Assembly: GCF_030704535.1 (NCBI RefSeq)
Contig: NC_081815.1
Span: forward strand, 19,366,001-19,430,000
Length of the DNA stretch: 64,000 nt
Source of the DNA: Vitis vinifera
Lineage: Eukaryota; Streptophyta; Magnoliopsida; Vitales; Vitaceae
Direction: 5' to 3'
Shown here piece after piece: positions 10,870 through 23,700 of this stretch (positions within the stretch are counted from its first letter, which is position 1; every line of letters begins with the position of its first letter). The notes beneath the pieces were generated by a model. It made no database searches. It saw only the letters and a program-made list of their open reading frames with translations, and was not told the origin of the DNA. The position numbers and the translations under genes are program-made.

Positions 10870-12216
10870 CTTTCTTTTTATTCTGTAAGTGTACTTTGTG
10901 TATTGGCAATATTGGGTCAAAATTCCTATTATGTCTCTTAGCTCATACTTCTAAAATCCTCCCTTGGATACTCACCTTTTCGAAGTTATTCATGTTTGAA
11001 GATGGCTAGAGGAGATGGTAAATATTTTTGAGTTGTTAGATGATGACAAACACTGATCAACCTTGTTATAAACTCTTATCATTTCAGTGAAAATGTGAGT
11101 GGTTGTTTAAGGAGTGCAAAACATAATGTTTAAGTCATTTGGATTGATTTCTGATCGATCGAACTTAGGGGTATTAGTCTCTGTTGTATCTGGGTGGTTT
11201 CTATTCTCGTTTGGCCGATCAAACTTTGATCGCATCTACATTCCTTCATTTTTTTTCCAAATCATTCTCAATTGTAGGGTGAGTTTCCATATGTGGTGAG
11301 GGCTGTTGTGAGAGTGAAAACCTTGGTTTTTTGAGCTTCAAGTTTCTCTTACCATATTGGGAAGTGTTTTCCTTGTGAGAAAACTTTTGGGTTAGAATTG
11401 AAAATCGTTTTCGAGTGAAAAATCTTTGTTTAAAATGGGTTGATTCACCGTGTTCTTCATCCTAACTCTCATATTGTTCTCATATTCAACTGATTGGGGT
11501 AAAATCCAAGATTCTTGTTGTGTGGACTCAAGAAGAGGTTGAGATTAAAGTTTCGAGTAGATTATAAGTGTTTTCCTGAAGAAGAAAAGTGGAAGCTGAA
11601 GCTTGAAGGTTTTAGGCAAGTAGTCTAGAGTAGGATAGAAGGTTTGGGCTAGGTAAAAACCTTGTACTCAACTAATTTTTTTTCATAGTGGATTATTTGA
11701 TTGCTTGAGGCTTGTGATTTTTTTTATCTCTTCGGAGGATTTCCACGTTTAAAAAATTGGTGTCATTGTCTTTCTATTTTCTTGTCTTTGATTAGGATTT
11801 CATTAGCTTATGATATTTGTTATTGAGTTATATTGAATGCTTAATTGGAGCATGAACTAATATTTGTTATTGGAGATTCGAAAGAACAATATATATTTTA
11901 GTCTTTGTTGATTGATATCAAGGGCCATGTGAAAATGAGTGTGTTGATGCAATATCTTATATATTATGTTTGGGAAGTGTTGTTTCATTTGCATGTGACT
12001 TGCATTGAAAAACTTGTTTGGGAGAGTGTTGGTACATCCATTATTGCTTGTGATTTGCTTATTTTTTCTTATTGTTGAAAAAGAAAATTCATTCATAGGA
12101 GAAAAACACCAGAATTGTTAACATTTGTAAGACACTTTCTCTAAATGTTGCAAAAACACATATTCACTCCCCTCTAAGTGTTATCCATAGGTGTGATTCA
12201 TCTTCAATTTCCATAG
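10870..12216 (+). repeat. Solo-LTR-like retrotransposon fragment, plus orientation
   Basis: Segments such as 'gggctaggtaaaaacctt', 'catagtggattatttgatt' and 'atctcttcggaggatttcc' match, in reverse complement, the LTR-like sequence at 36616-37620, which is followed by a clear primer-binding site. The 3' end near 12150-12216 ('cccctctaagtg' then 'gattcatcttca') corresponds to the LTR end of that relic. No coding interior is present. A shorter copy is at about 24440-25345. The left end is not defined. Confidence 0.6.
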
Positions 12217-13540
12217 CAATTAAGTAGCCACTTGGTTCACATCTTTATTTTTAATTTTTCACAAGTTTTTATTTATTTATTTATTTTTATATAGAAATAA
12301 TTTGACCAAGATGTAATTATATCTTGATTATAGATAATTCAAATCCTAGATATAATTTGGGCCTGCCAAGTGTCAAAATGAGAGGTAGGATAAATCCCTC
12401 AAATAGAGTCTTCAAGGTGGCTAAAAAAGGTAGGTTGTATGAGTAGCAATGCGCCACAAGGGAATTATTATAGAGTACTGAAATAACACCTAAGGCATGT
12501 GCTAAAAGGACAAAATGAAGGGTCTACACATGTTTTTCATTTCATATAGTTGGTACCGAATTAACATAATATTCTAAAATATTTTGATTTAATCTATAAA
12601 TAATTATATTAGTTTTTTGAATTCAAAATTATTCTTAAGAATTGAAAAATTCATTAAAGAATTTAAATTATTATTTATATCTTACTTAATTTATAATTTA
12701 TTTACCTAAATTTAAAAGATATAGTTATGTGTATAGGCGAAATAATAAAGTTATGATTCAATTTTGATCTACTATTTTTTTAATGATTATATATATTTTT
12801 TTAGTTCCATATTATTTTAAAAAATTATTAAATCTATTAATAAATTTAATACAAAGTGTCACTCGATTTGAAGTTCATTTTTATAATGACAAAATTTATA
12901 AAAATATATTTATGTTAGAAAAAATTAATAGAGTTATTATGAACCGATTTTTATCTATAAATTTTTTATTTTAATGAGTTTATTATTTAAGTTCTAAATT
13001 ATTTTTAAAAATTACTAGACTTGTTAATAAATCTAACAGATTAAATATTGTTTAATTTGGAGTTGATTTTTCTAATAAAAAAAAATAGAAAATAATTACC
13101 ACATGATTTAAATCTTAATAGAATTGAATGCTTAACATAAAGCTCATATGTTTGTTTTTATTAAAATCTAAAAGAAAGAAGAAAGAAAAAAAAACTTTTT
13201 TTTACTAAGATAAATGTAAAAAAGTATCTTCGCAATCCTGAAATGAATCACCTCACTAGGCTACTACCTCAAGAAATCTTTACCATCTCTTCTCGATGAA
13301 GTATCTCTATAGCATATAGATTTTTTTCTAGACTGCACTCTCTGAGGAGCAAACTATGCAGAACAATTCCTGAGCTGGCGTTGGAAACATTATTGCTTTG
13401 GGATGCCAAATAAAGAGCCATATTCCCAAAGGGACTAGTTCTTTGAGAAACTCGATACATTTCAACTGACCAACAACAATCTGACTGGAGAAAATCGGAT
13501 TGGCAATTGGAGGCTTGAAGCGGTAGAAAAGGATGAATTT
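12217..13540. repeat. AT-rich dispersed repeat stretch
   Basis: No gene is seen. 12540-13080 closely resembles 33290-33840 and part of 34600-34790, sharing phrases such as 'gaatttaaattattattta' and 'gttattatgaaccgattttt'. It is a dispersed non-coding family of unknown class. A 63-codon open frame on the minus strand at 13269-13460 has no recognised domain. Confidence 0.6.
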
Positions 13541-14138
13541 TCTATATTTAAATTAACAAGTTAACTGTATTTCTAAAGAAAAATAACCACTTGACTTTTA
13601 AGAAATACCAGTGAACTTAATCATTCATGCACGCATATTTTCATACTTGCATACTTGCATACTCATGGGATCACATATATACTCATATATATCTAATGTG
13701 GAAAAACTTGAGAATGTCAAGAGATACTGATGGAAGTGATTTATTGAAAACATTTAATCTTTATAATCCCATTTTTCTTTCTTTTCATCTCGGATCATAT
13801 CGTTTACATCTTAGTGGCCTTCTTTCCTTTTATTTCCATGACAAGCGCTTGGTTTGGAAATGTGGTTTTGTACTTGAATGGATGCAGTACTATAATCAAG
13901 ATTCATATCTTTATTTTTAAATTTTGAAAAGTTTGTGATTTTGGACAGAATTAAGTTGACCAAAATCTAAGTATGTAGGTAACTCAGAATGGAAGGACAA
14001 AGGTGAAGAAATGAAGCCTTTTTGAGATGGAACTAAAAATGTTGTGGACAGAGCCATGTCAATACAGAGTCCTCACTCTTAAGAGCTTCTAGTGTGCCCT
14101 GCTTTCAGACTTTGAACAAGATACACTTTCTGCAAAGA
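13540..14138. repeat. Intergenic module, copy C
   Basis: 13546-13690 matches 154-300 of the window. 13777-14130 matches 25400-25990 and 9420-9790, including the phrase 'tttccatgacaag' and the 'gtcctcactcttaagag' region. No gene is seen. Confidence 0.65.
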
Positions 14139-14254
14139 ATGATAACAAGGTACCCTGTTGCATCCCAAAGCTGCACATCAGGCATTCATTGTGAAGCCAG
14201 AGCCCTTGATATGATATGTTTTGTGCTGCTGTGCAGGTAATATATCAATGAAAT

Positions 14255-14590
14255 TTGGAATCTGCAGTTTACCTTTCCCATATTTTCTCAGCTAAAAACA
14301 GAGAGCTACAGAATACTGCTGCAATGCCTGGAAGAATGAATTTGAAGAGAATTTATTTTGCTCTGGATTCCAGGGTCCTATTGCCAGGGCAAGGAGAGAC
14401 CAGTAAAGATAGATTCAGGTACTTGAAAAGTGACAGTTCTTCAAGAGACATGGGATATTGTGCCTGCTGATAGATTATTGTATGAAAGGTCCATGAATTC
14501 CAACACTCTCAAGTCACCAAATGTTTTGTGGAATTGCTCCTTGGAATGAGTTTCTGGATAGGTTGAGACAATCCTGGCTTGTAGAAGTCT
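14255..14590 (-). pseudogene. Antisense LRR-RLK fossil
   Basis: Read on the minus strand, successive frames give LRR residues 'LNLSRNSFQGAIPQ', then 'LEFMDLSYNNLS', 'MSLEELSLFKYLNLS' and a membrane-segment remnant 'ILFKFILPGIAAVF'. These follow the order found before the membrane segment of the intact receptors. Frameshifts and stops separate them. The orientation is opposite to every other RLK copy in the window. The membrane part most resembles the fossil at 44620-44720. Confidence 0.75.
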
Positions 14591-14774
14591 CTACAAGGCC
14601 GCTACAAACTATTAGAAGTCTTGAAAGAGTTGACACTCTGCCTGGTAAATGCTTAATCGCCAGATGAACATTCGTATAAGGAATACAGTGTAGGGACCTC
14701 CTGCTCAAGTTCAAAATTCAAACGAAATATCATAGAATCATCTCTTAAATTCCACTTAAGGGGACCTTGGGTCC

Positions 14775-14807
<33 letters not shown>

Positions 14808-14827
14808 TTTCTGTTCTTTTAGCTAAG

Positions 14828-14943
14828 TGCTTGGATTCGAGCTGGTCATCCATCCATCTGAATACCTGAAGGAGAAGAAGTACCATGATGCCAAATACCA
14901 TATTTTCAGTGAGCTTTCTGAGCAGCAGCTATCTCATCGTTAA
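14828..14943 (+). other. Orphan exon-like open frame
   Basis: After a pyrimidine-rich tract and TTTTAG/CTAAG acceptor-like sites, an open frame of about 38 codons ends at TAA 14941-14943. It reads as ordinary protein (for example 'LVIHPSEYLKEKKYHDAK' and 'SELSEQQLSHR') with less A+T than its surroundings. I do not recognise it. It may be the last exon of a lost gene, or captured gene sequence. No matching upstream exon was found. Confidence 0.35.
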
Positions 14944-15220
14944 ATCATGACCCAGGCTCAGGCATTTAGATAATATGATGTCCAGCCTTGTGATAATGGG
15001 TTGCCCCCCAGATGAAAAAAAAATGGTTTAGGAAATAAAAATTACATGTTTTGTGGCAACTGTTTCATTTATATTTGTGATATCTATTAAGCAGAGTATT
15101 TGCAAATATATCTAATAAAGCTAATTAATTCTGTGCCTTTTGGGTATTTTGTTTTTGGTTGTTTTATTCACCTTATTATTGGACAATTGAATTTCTTCTT
15201 CATACCGTAATCCCCGATGA

Positions 15221-15230
15221 TATATAAAAG
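15221..15230 (+). promoter_or_regulatory. TATA box, likely core promoter of receptor copy 2
   Basis: TATATAAAAG lies about 320 bp before the ATG of copy 2 and fits the plant TATA consensus, implying a 5' leader of roughly 290 bases. The matching region in front of copy 1 is absent, because homology between the two upstream regions ends near 15417/4978. Confidence 0.6.
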
Positions 15231-15548
15231 CTACAAACCCTGCATTCTCTAACCTAATCTACTCCCTTTTAGGGTTACTCAACCTCCACCTTAAATGTCA
15301 AGAGAATTAATCCTACCAAATCCTAAGATGGACCCCATCAAAAAAAGGTCAAGAAATAAAACACATGGTGATGGATGACTCACAGTGAAGATCTTATCAG
15401 GAAGCATAGATTATGAAGCTAAAATTTAGTAAACATTCCATCACAATGATAAGGTGTTTCAACTAGACCTCTTAATTTTCTTAGGTAAGCCATGCTCATT
15501 CTTCTTTAGTTGTGTGTTTTCTTTTTGATCAAACAAGACCTACGAAAC

Positions 15549-18500
15549 ATGTCTGTGGAGAGGCTTTTCAAGGAGTCCCTTGTCGGAGTGCTGTTAGTGC
15601 ACTCATGTTTGGCCATTTCTTCCTCCAACGTCACTGATCTATCTGCTCTGCTTGCGTTCAAGTCTGAGATCAAGCTTGACCCCAACAACATTTTGGGGAG
15701 CAACTGGACTGAAGCTGAAAACTTCTGCAATTGGGTTGGGGTCACTTGTAGCCATCGCAGACAAAGAGTTACAGCTTTGAGGCTTAATGACATGGGTCTC
15801 CAAGGCACCATTTCTCCTTATGTTGGTAATCTTTCCTTCCTTCATTGGCTTAATCTTGGTAACAACAGTTTTCATGGCCATGTAGTGCCTGAAATAGGTC
15901 ATTTGCATCGCTTGAGAGTACTCATATTACAAAAAAACCTGTTGGAAGGAGTGATCCCTGCAAGTATACAACACTTCCAAAAGCTTCAGATCATCTCTCT
16001 CACAGAAAATGAATTTACAGGGGTGATACCAAAATGGTTAAGCAACTTACCCTCACTTCGAGTCCTATTCCTTGGAGGGAACAATCTTACAGGTACTATT
16101 CCACCTTCCTTGGGTAACAATTCAAAGTTGGAATGGCTTGGTTTAGAACAAAACCACCTTCACGGAACCATTCCAAATGAGATAGGGAATCTTCAGAATT
16201 TGAAGGGCATTAACTTTTTCAGAAATAACTTCACTGGGTTGATACCCCTGACAATTTTCAATGTCTCCACCCTAGAACGAATATTATTAGAACAAAATTT
16301 TCTTTCAGGGACTCTTCCTTCAACTCTTGGGCTTTTGCTTCCAAACCTAAAGGTCCTTGCCCTAGGCGTAAATAAGCTCAGTGGAGTTATCCCTTTGTAT
16401 CTATCAAATTGTTCTCAACTCATATATTTAGATTTAGAAGTCAACCGATTTACCGGAGAAGTCCCCAGAAATATAGGCCACTCAGAACAGCTCCAAACAC
16501 TTATTCTGCATGGAAATCAGCTAACAGGTTCAATTCCAAGGGAAATTGGTTCCTTGACAAATTTGAATCTGCTTGCATTGAGTAATAACAATCTGAGTGG
16601 TGCCATTCCATCAACAATTAAAGGAATGAAAAGCCTGCAGAGACTATATCTTGATCGTAACCAACTTGAGGAAAGCATTCCGAACGAGATGTGCCTCCTT
16701 AGAAACTTGGGGGAAATGAGCCTTGGAAATAATAAGCTGTCTGGATCAATTCCAAGTTGCATAGAAAATGTTAGTTATTTACAGATCTTGCTGTTGGATT
16801 CCAATTTGTTGTCCTCATCAATTCCATCCAACTTGTGGAGCCTTGAAAATCTCTGGTCTTTGGATTTATCATTTAATTCATTGGGTGGAAGCCTCCATGC
16901 CAACATGAGATCAATGAAAATGCTGCAGACCATGGACTTGTCTTGGAACAGAATCTCAGGTAACATTCCAACCATTCTTGGGGCCTTTGAAAGCTTAAGT
17001 TCTCTAAATCTGTCGGGAAACTTATTTTGGGGGTCTATTCCCGAATCTCTTGGCGAATTGATCACATTGGATTATATGGACCTCTCTCACAATAATCTAT
17101 CTGGATCAATACCCAAATTATTGGTGGCTCTTTCACATCTCCGACACCTGAATTTGTCTTTCAATAAGCTGTCTGGGGAAATTCCAAGGGACGGGTGTTT
17201 TGAGAACTTTACAGCAGCATCCTTTTTGGAGAACCAAGCACTCTGCGGGCAGCCCATCTTTCATGTCCCACCTTGCCAGCGTCATATCACCCAAAAATCA
17301 AAAAATAAATTTCTCTTCAAAATTTTCCTTCCATGCATTGCATCAGTGCCAATCCTCGTGGCTCTCGTCCTCCTGATGATAAAATATCGACAGAGTAAGG
17401 TGGAAACACTGAACACAGTTGATGTAGCACCTGCAGTGGAGCATAGAATGATTTCATATCAAGAGCTTCGTCATGCTACGAATGATTTCTCTGAAGCTAA
17501 CATCCTTGGAGTGGGAAGCTTTGGTTCTGTCTTCAAAGGACTACTTTCCGAGGGGACACTAGTCGCTGTTAAAGTTTTGAATCTACAACTAGAAGGTGCT
17601 TTCAAAAGCTTTGATGCAGAATGCAAGGTGCTGGCAAGGGTTCGACATAGGAATCTGGTTAAAGTCATAACTTCATGCTCCAACCCTGAGCTAAGAGCTC
17701 TGGTTTTGCAATACATGCCCAATGGAAGCCTTGAGAAGTGGTTGTATTCTTTCAACTACAGCTTGAGTCTCTTCCAAAGAGTGAGCATCTTGTTGGATGT
17801 GGCATTAGCTTTGGAGTATCTTCATCATGGTCAATCCGAGCCTGTGGTGCACTGTGATTTGAAGCCCAGCAATGTCCTCTTGGATGATGAGATGGTTGCT
17901 CATGTGGGCGACTTTGGAATTGCAAAGATTTTGGCTGAAAACAAGACTGTGACTCAAACCAAGACTCTAGGTACTCTTGGCTACATTGCACCAGGTACAT
18001 CTTTTAGCCCATGCTACCATTGAATACTGTAACATAGCACTAAGAAAATTTGAATTCAATGATCTATTTCCAAGACCATTTTTTTTTATGTAATATAATT
18101 TAAAATACAGAATATATGTAAGATAAAGTCCAACACAAAAAAAAAAATAAAAAAAAAATGGAAATCTTGTTATTGTATCTGCTCCAAAAATTGCTTTTGA
18201 ATTTTTGATAGAGTATGGCTTGGAAGGAAGGGTATCCTCAAGAGGTGATATTTACAGCTATGGAATAATGTTGTTAGAGATGGTTACAAGAAAGAAGCCC
18301 ATGGATGAGATGTTTTCTGAAGAAATGAGTTTGAGACAATGGGTTAAAGCAACAATTCCCAACAAAATAATGGAGGTGGTGGACGAAAATCTAGCAAGGA
18401 ACCAAGATGGGGGAGGTGCGATTGCAACACAAGAAAAACTTTTGGCCATCATGGAATTGGGCTTGGAGTGTAGCAGAGAATTACCAGAGGAGAGGATGGA

Positions 18501-18552
18501 CATAAAAGAAGTTGTGGTTAAGCTTAACAAAATCAAATCGCAACTACTTTGA
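15549..18552 (+). CDS. LRR receptor-like kinase, LRR-XII type, copy 2
   Basis: Paralogue of the 5136-8138 gene, also 928 aa. Exon 1 is 15549-17994, the intron 17995-18211 (GT-AG) and exon 2 18212-18552. It has a signal peptide, LRRNT (CNWVGVTC), about twenty LRRs, a membrane segment near 590-611 and a non-RD kinase (GVGSFGSVFKG, AVKVL, HCDLKPSN, GDFGIAK). The kinase domain differs from copy 1 by only a few residues. The LRRs differ more, often at the variable x positions of LxxLxLxxN, for example LGNNSFHGHVVPEIGHL against LRNNSFHGHLIPEISHL. A role in pattern-triggered immunity is known for subfamily members such as FLS2, EFR and Xa21; for this gene it is inference. It keeps a native-looking promoter with a TATA box. 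Intact. Confidence 0.93.
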
Positions 18553-18822
18553 AGTGGACATGTATCATTTAAATTTGTGTTAGTCAACATTTTTCATATT
18601 TATGCTTTGTATGCATAAACAATGCGCATACTATTTATATCGATTATGTTATGAATGCAGTATCAACTCTATGGTAGTTTACGGTTATCAAATTGGCCAT
18701 CTTCTATATTTGTCAATTCTGTCTTGAAAAAATTGATTGAACAATATCTCTTTTAAAATGGAAGTCAAATATTGTAGTGGCAAATTCATTTAGACCATGG
18801 CCTGGTTTAGATTAAAGAAACT

Positions 18823-18857
<35 letters not shown>

Positions 18858-18959
18858 TACATATAATTTCATTTTCCTCTATAGTTTTTATAAAATTGAA
18901 ATAAATAAATTTGACATTTTTATTTTGCTTTTCATTTTTCTTTTCCACATGCTATCTTG
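18553..18959 (+). other. 3' flank of copy 2 with TA microsatellite
   Basis: Matches 8139-8559 behind copy 1. The TA run is at about 18825-18855. Nothing else was seen. Confidence 0.65.
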
Positions 18960-19130
18960 AGATCCAAGAGGGCACCATAACCTCAATTTCTGGGAATTCT
19001 AGAAGGGATGCAATTGCAGCACAAGGCGATCTTGGTGACAATGGAACTTGGCTTAGAGCGTAGGGAGAGGATTGGCATAGAAGATGTAATCATCAAGCGT
19101 AACAAGATCAAATCGCAAATACTTTGAAGA
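18960..19130 (+). pseudogene. RLK kinase C-terminus fossil behind copy 2
   Basis: Same relic as 8560-8712, nearly identical in sequence: remnants of the end of kinase exon 2 up to a stop-like 'ACTTTGAAG'. It was therefore already present before the block duplicated. Confidence 0.75.
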
Positions 19131-20749
19131 ACACATATATGTGCTTTAATTTATTGCTTGAGTTAAGTTGTACCTTTCAGATTTCTAGTCAATTTTTATG
19201 TTCTTGTTCAATATATCAAGCCTAAACATGCAAGGCGCAAAGGCGCAAAGCCATTACCTACTGTCTGCTATGACTCCATTAACAACATTCCCATTAGCAA
19301 TATCTTGAAAAAAATAATGTCAACATTTTGTTTGAAAGCTCAGATCCAGAGGCAGGCTTTGATTTCAGCAAGTAGTGTCACCGGCCACTCTCGCATGTGA
19401 GGTACAGCTATGGATAAATAGTGAATGACTGACATCTAAACTTTATATATTTTCCAACAAAAGAAAAAAGGCATCAAAGAAGATTGAGCATAGCAATATG
19501 CTTGAACAGATAAAGGTCTCATAAGTCAACAAGCCGGGCATCCATGAAGTGGGGTTTTTAGAAAGTTTTACAAAGTGGGCATCTTGAAAGCTTATTCAGG
19601 GTAAGACTTTCTATCTCTTTTCCCAGAAACTGTAGTTTCCAGTGTGAAATGTCTCATTGTTGATAATATTCACAAGGAAATTCATATCTTGCCTTTGTCT
19701 CTCATACCAACCATGAAACTCTTACAACATTGGCTTGGTATCTTTTTAGAAGACTCAAGTCAACCTTGCCCCCGAAGCAAGTTGTGGGGTGGGGTAGATA
19801 GCCTCTAAGTCCAATGAAGATATGCAAAATTTCAAGTGGAGGTGAACTTTTCCTTTAAAACGTCTAGGACACTCCTTTTTCATGTGGTGGTGGAAATTTC
19901 TCACATAATTTTTTTTTCCTTCTTTTTTGAAAAGTTTGTTTTTTTGGACAAAAGTTAAGTTGACCAAAATTCTAATTATATAGATAACTTTAGAATGGAA
20001 GGGAAAAAGGTGATGAATGAAATTTATAAAAACGACTAGTTGTGGGAAGGTAATTAGAAAGCAAGTCTTTCTATAAAATTTGAAACTAAAAATTTTATGG
20101 ATGGATCCATGTAAACAGAAAGTCCCGACTCTTAAGAGATTTCAAGGTGCCCTATTTGTAGACTTTAAACAAGATATACTTTCTTTAAAGTGAGATGAGA
20201 AAACCATCCAAGTCCAATTACATCTACTTTATGAAAAGTATGATAAGGTTCTTAAATTTTAGTAGACTCTAATCTTATTAAGTTATAATAGAACATAACG
20301 CTTAAGTCTAAATACTATAATGTGCTAATTTTTTTACAAGTTAAAAATATTTTTAAATAAATGGAGAAGGGAAAAAAAAATAAAAAGTGATTTTTTCTAT
20401 TACAATATATATTTTTTAAATCTATTTTTTCATTAAAATAAATTTATCGATTTTTCTACAGTGTTTTAAGTCTAAAAGCAAATTGTTGCAAGACTCCAAG
20501 TTAAAAAAAATCAAAAACCTCTCTTGGTAAATCCTAGGAGTTGTTGCCAAGAAAGTGAAGATTGAGGTTCCACTAACTAAATCAATGATTTTTATACAAT
20601 GGATCATACAATTTATGCATTTATGATTATATAATCATATTCATAAACTCTAATTTATTATTTGTCAAAATTGAGTGTGATTGTTAGATCTAATTTATAG
20701 TTATAAAGTACTTGACTAAGAATTAAAACAAGTGTCTATTAACAACCAA
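19131..20749. repeat. Duplicated intergenic block, left part
   Basis: Aligns with 8713-10360 by eye, with few differences. No gene is seen. It is interrupted at 20758 by the Mutator-like transposon and continues at 23889. Confidence 0.75.
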
Positions 20750-20758
20750 ATTATATAT

Positions 20759-23700
20759 GGGAAAATTATGCTTTCACTCCCGTTAGACTTGGTAATTGAG
20801 GTAAGGTCTTCCTATCATTCATAATTAAAATCAAAACCCAATGAAAAAGTAGAAATTGAGAGGAAGGATATTATCTTTAAAAAATTCCCTAAAATACCCT
20901 TAACTATTAAATGAAAAAGCTAATCGACCACCCCACATTTTTTTTTTCAGGCTCTTTCACCCTTCTCTCACCTATTTATTAGTGAGACCAAGTTGAATAA
21001 TTTCCTAATCATTTTTCTCCATCAAATTGAATATGAAAGATAAATGGTTAAAAATTATTATTACTAAATACATTTTTGATGTAAATAACTTTTAAATACC
21101 TCATCAAATATTATTCTATTTTTTCAAACTTATATAATATATAATAAATATTATTCTTTATTTCAAACTTATATTATTTCTCGTACATATTAAATAATTT
21201 TTAAACACCTCATAAAATAATAATATTCTTTGATTGTTCTAACTTGCAAATTAGACATCATCAAGTATTATTATTATTTTTTCTCAAACTTATAGAGTAT
21301 ATAATAAATACTTTTTAAATACCTTAGCAAATAGTTTTTTTTTATTTCTTACTTACAAAATGATAAATATGTTGTACATTATTTCTTATATATATATATA
21401 TTAAATAATTTTTTAATACCTCATAAAATATTATTATTCTTTTTTTTTTCTAACTTACAAATTAAACACAAAGTGTTTATTATTTCCCGTATTATTTCGA
21501 AAATAATTAATGTAATCACTCACATGCTATATATATATATATATATAATATTAATCAAGAAAATAATATTTCTAACACTAATTTACCAATCTTCCAATAA
21601 TTTTGAAAATGTAAATAGGGTAATTGACAAAATTAAAGTTTTCAAGATATTCAAAATTTCTTAATTCCAAAATTACCTAATTGCTATCCATACTAATCCT
21701 AAATATTTTTAAATAAAGATTTAAATATTTAAAACTATTAAAAATAATTATTTTCTTATTAAAGCAATTTTTTAAAAGTAATAAGATAAAAATCATGATA
21801 TCTTCAAAATTATAATTACAAAAAATATTTTTAATTTTAAAACTAATTTCATAATTTAAATTAATGATTTTAAAAAATAAAAATGTTACAAAAATAATTT
21901 TTGTTTATTTTTAATTTCATTTAAATATGTTTTTTAATCTCTTTTGATAACAATAAAATTATGTTTATAAAGTTCAAATAGTAAAAATATATATATATTT
22001 CAGTTAGTTTACTTATAAGTTATAATAAACAATTCAAACATGATTGATTTTAATTTTATTTCCTATGTGTTAATTTTTGTAGGGAAGGTCTTAATGACAT
22101 AGTTTGGTAAAAAAAAAAAAAAACCTATCAATAATCGTCTTAATGTCAAGTTCAAGTTGTTCAAAAATTGTACAAAACTTATTAAAAGTCTTGTACACCC
22201 TTGTACACTTGACACATTTCCCTTATATGATTAGTGTAATACCTTTGTACAATAGTGTAAATTTCATATCCCTCTTAAGTTTTATGTTCATGTAGATGTA
22301 TTAACCATGTTTTTAACGATTTGGTTGAGAAAATGGTGGATGACTTAGAGTTAAATTCCCTCCCCCCAAATATCACTATTGAGGAAAATATTAAAATTTT
22401 CATGTGGGAGTTAAATAAAGTACATGACATAGGTGTACAATCTTTGGGTGACAAGGAAAGTAAAGGAGTGGTTCGGTTGAAATATTTCATAAAAGGGTAG
22501 TTTTGTACACCATTGTACACTTAGTGTAATACTTTTATATAGTAACACAAATTTGATAGTCCTCCTAAGTTATGTATCCACGTAGGTGTGTTTAACCATA
22601 TTTCCAATGGTTTAGTTAAAAAAATGGTGGATGACTTACGGTCAAATTTTTTTCCTCAAATATCATTATTGGGAAAGTAATGAAATTTTTATGTGAGAAT
22701 TAAATAAAATGCATGACATAGGTGTACAATTCATGGATGATAAGAAAAATAAAGAAATGGTTCAAAATAAATTAAAAAGTTTCACAAAAATGTAGCCTTA
22801 TACACCCTTGTACACTTAGTACATTTCCCTTATATAGTTAGTATAATAACATTGTATAGTGGCACAATAAATAAATAAATGAAATTTAATTCTTCTTTTT
22901 TTATTATTTTCATTTTAAAAAATAGTACTAAACACTGTTTTCAATTTTCATTTTTAAAAATAGTTTTCATTTTTTAATTAAACATATTTTCAAAAAGAGA
23001 TAATATAGAAAATAAAAATTATTTTTAAAAATAAAAATAAAAACTAGAAAAATATTTTTAAATCAAACTCAAACATAATCTATATAATTTTTAATTACTT
23101 GTTTTCATCTAAAATGAGTAAATATACTTTTCAACCCTTTTATATAAAAAAAATTCAATCTCTACCATGTATTGATATAATCTATTTCTAAAATTAGGTC
23201 ATACAAAAATATTTTAATTGGATATTTAAAATAAAAACTCTCCATTCATCCTCTTTAGTTCTTTTTCTTTTTCTTATTTTAATAAATTTTCAATTAATTC
23301 AAATCATTAAAAAAAATCCTTAGTAAATAAATTTGTAACATTTCATATAACTTATTACTAAAAGTCATGTTCAAAAAGTTATTAAAATAAAGAAGGAAGA
23401 ATTTTTTTAAAAAATTAAACTTTTATTTTGTAATAATAAAAAAACTTTAAAATACTTTTTAGTATAAAAGAAAAGAAAATAGTGAATATATTTATTTTAA
23501 ATAGTATTTTAATCATTAAATTATTTACTTCTAAAATGTAAAAGGTAATATTTATTTATTTAAATTAATATTTTTTAGAAAGTATTTTCCAAAATAGTCT
23601 TTAAATCATTAATATAATTTTTTATATTTATAATTTAAAAATAGAAAATAATGTTTATTTTTTAATTATTTATAAAATAGTTTTAAAAAATAATGAAAAA

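Noticed and set aside
13269-13460. Minus-strand frame with an ankyrin-like phrase (GNMALYLAS), and LRR-like text on the plus strand
   Set aside because: Too short and ambiguous; neither reading extends to a second repeat unit.
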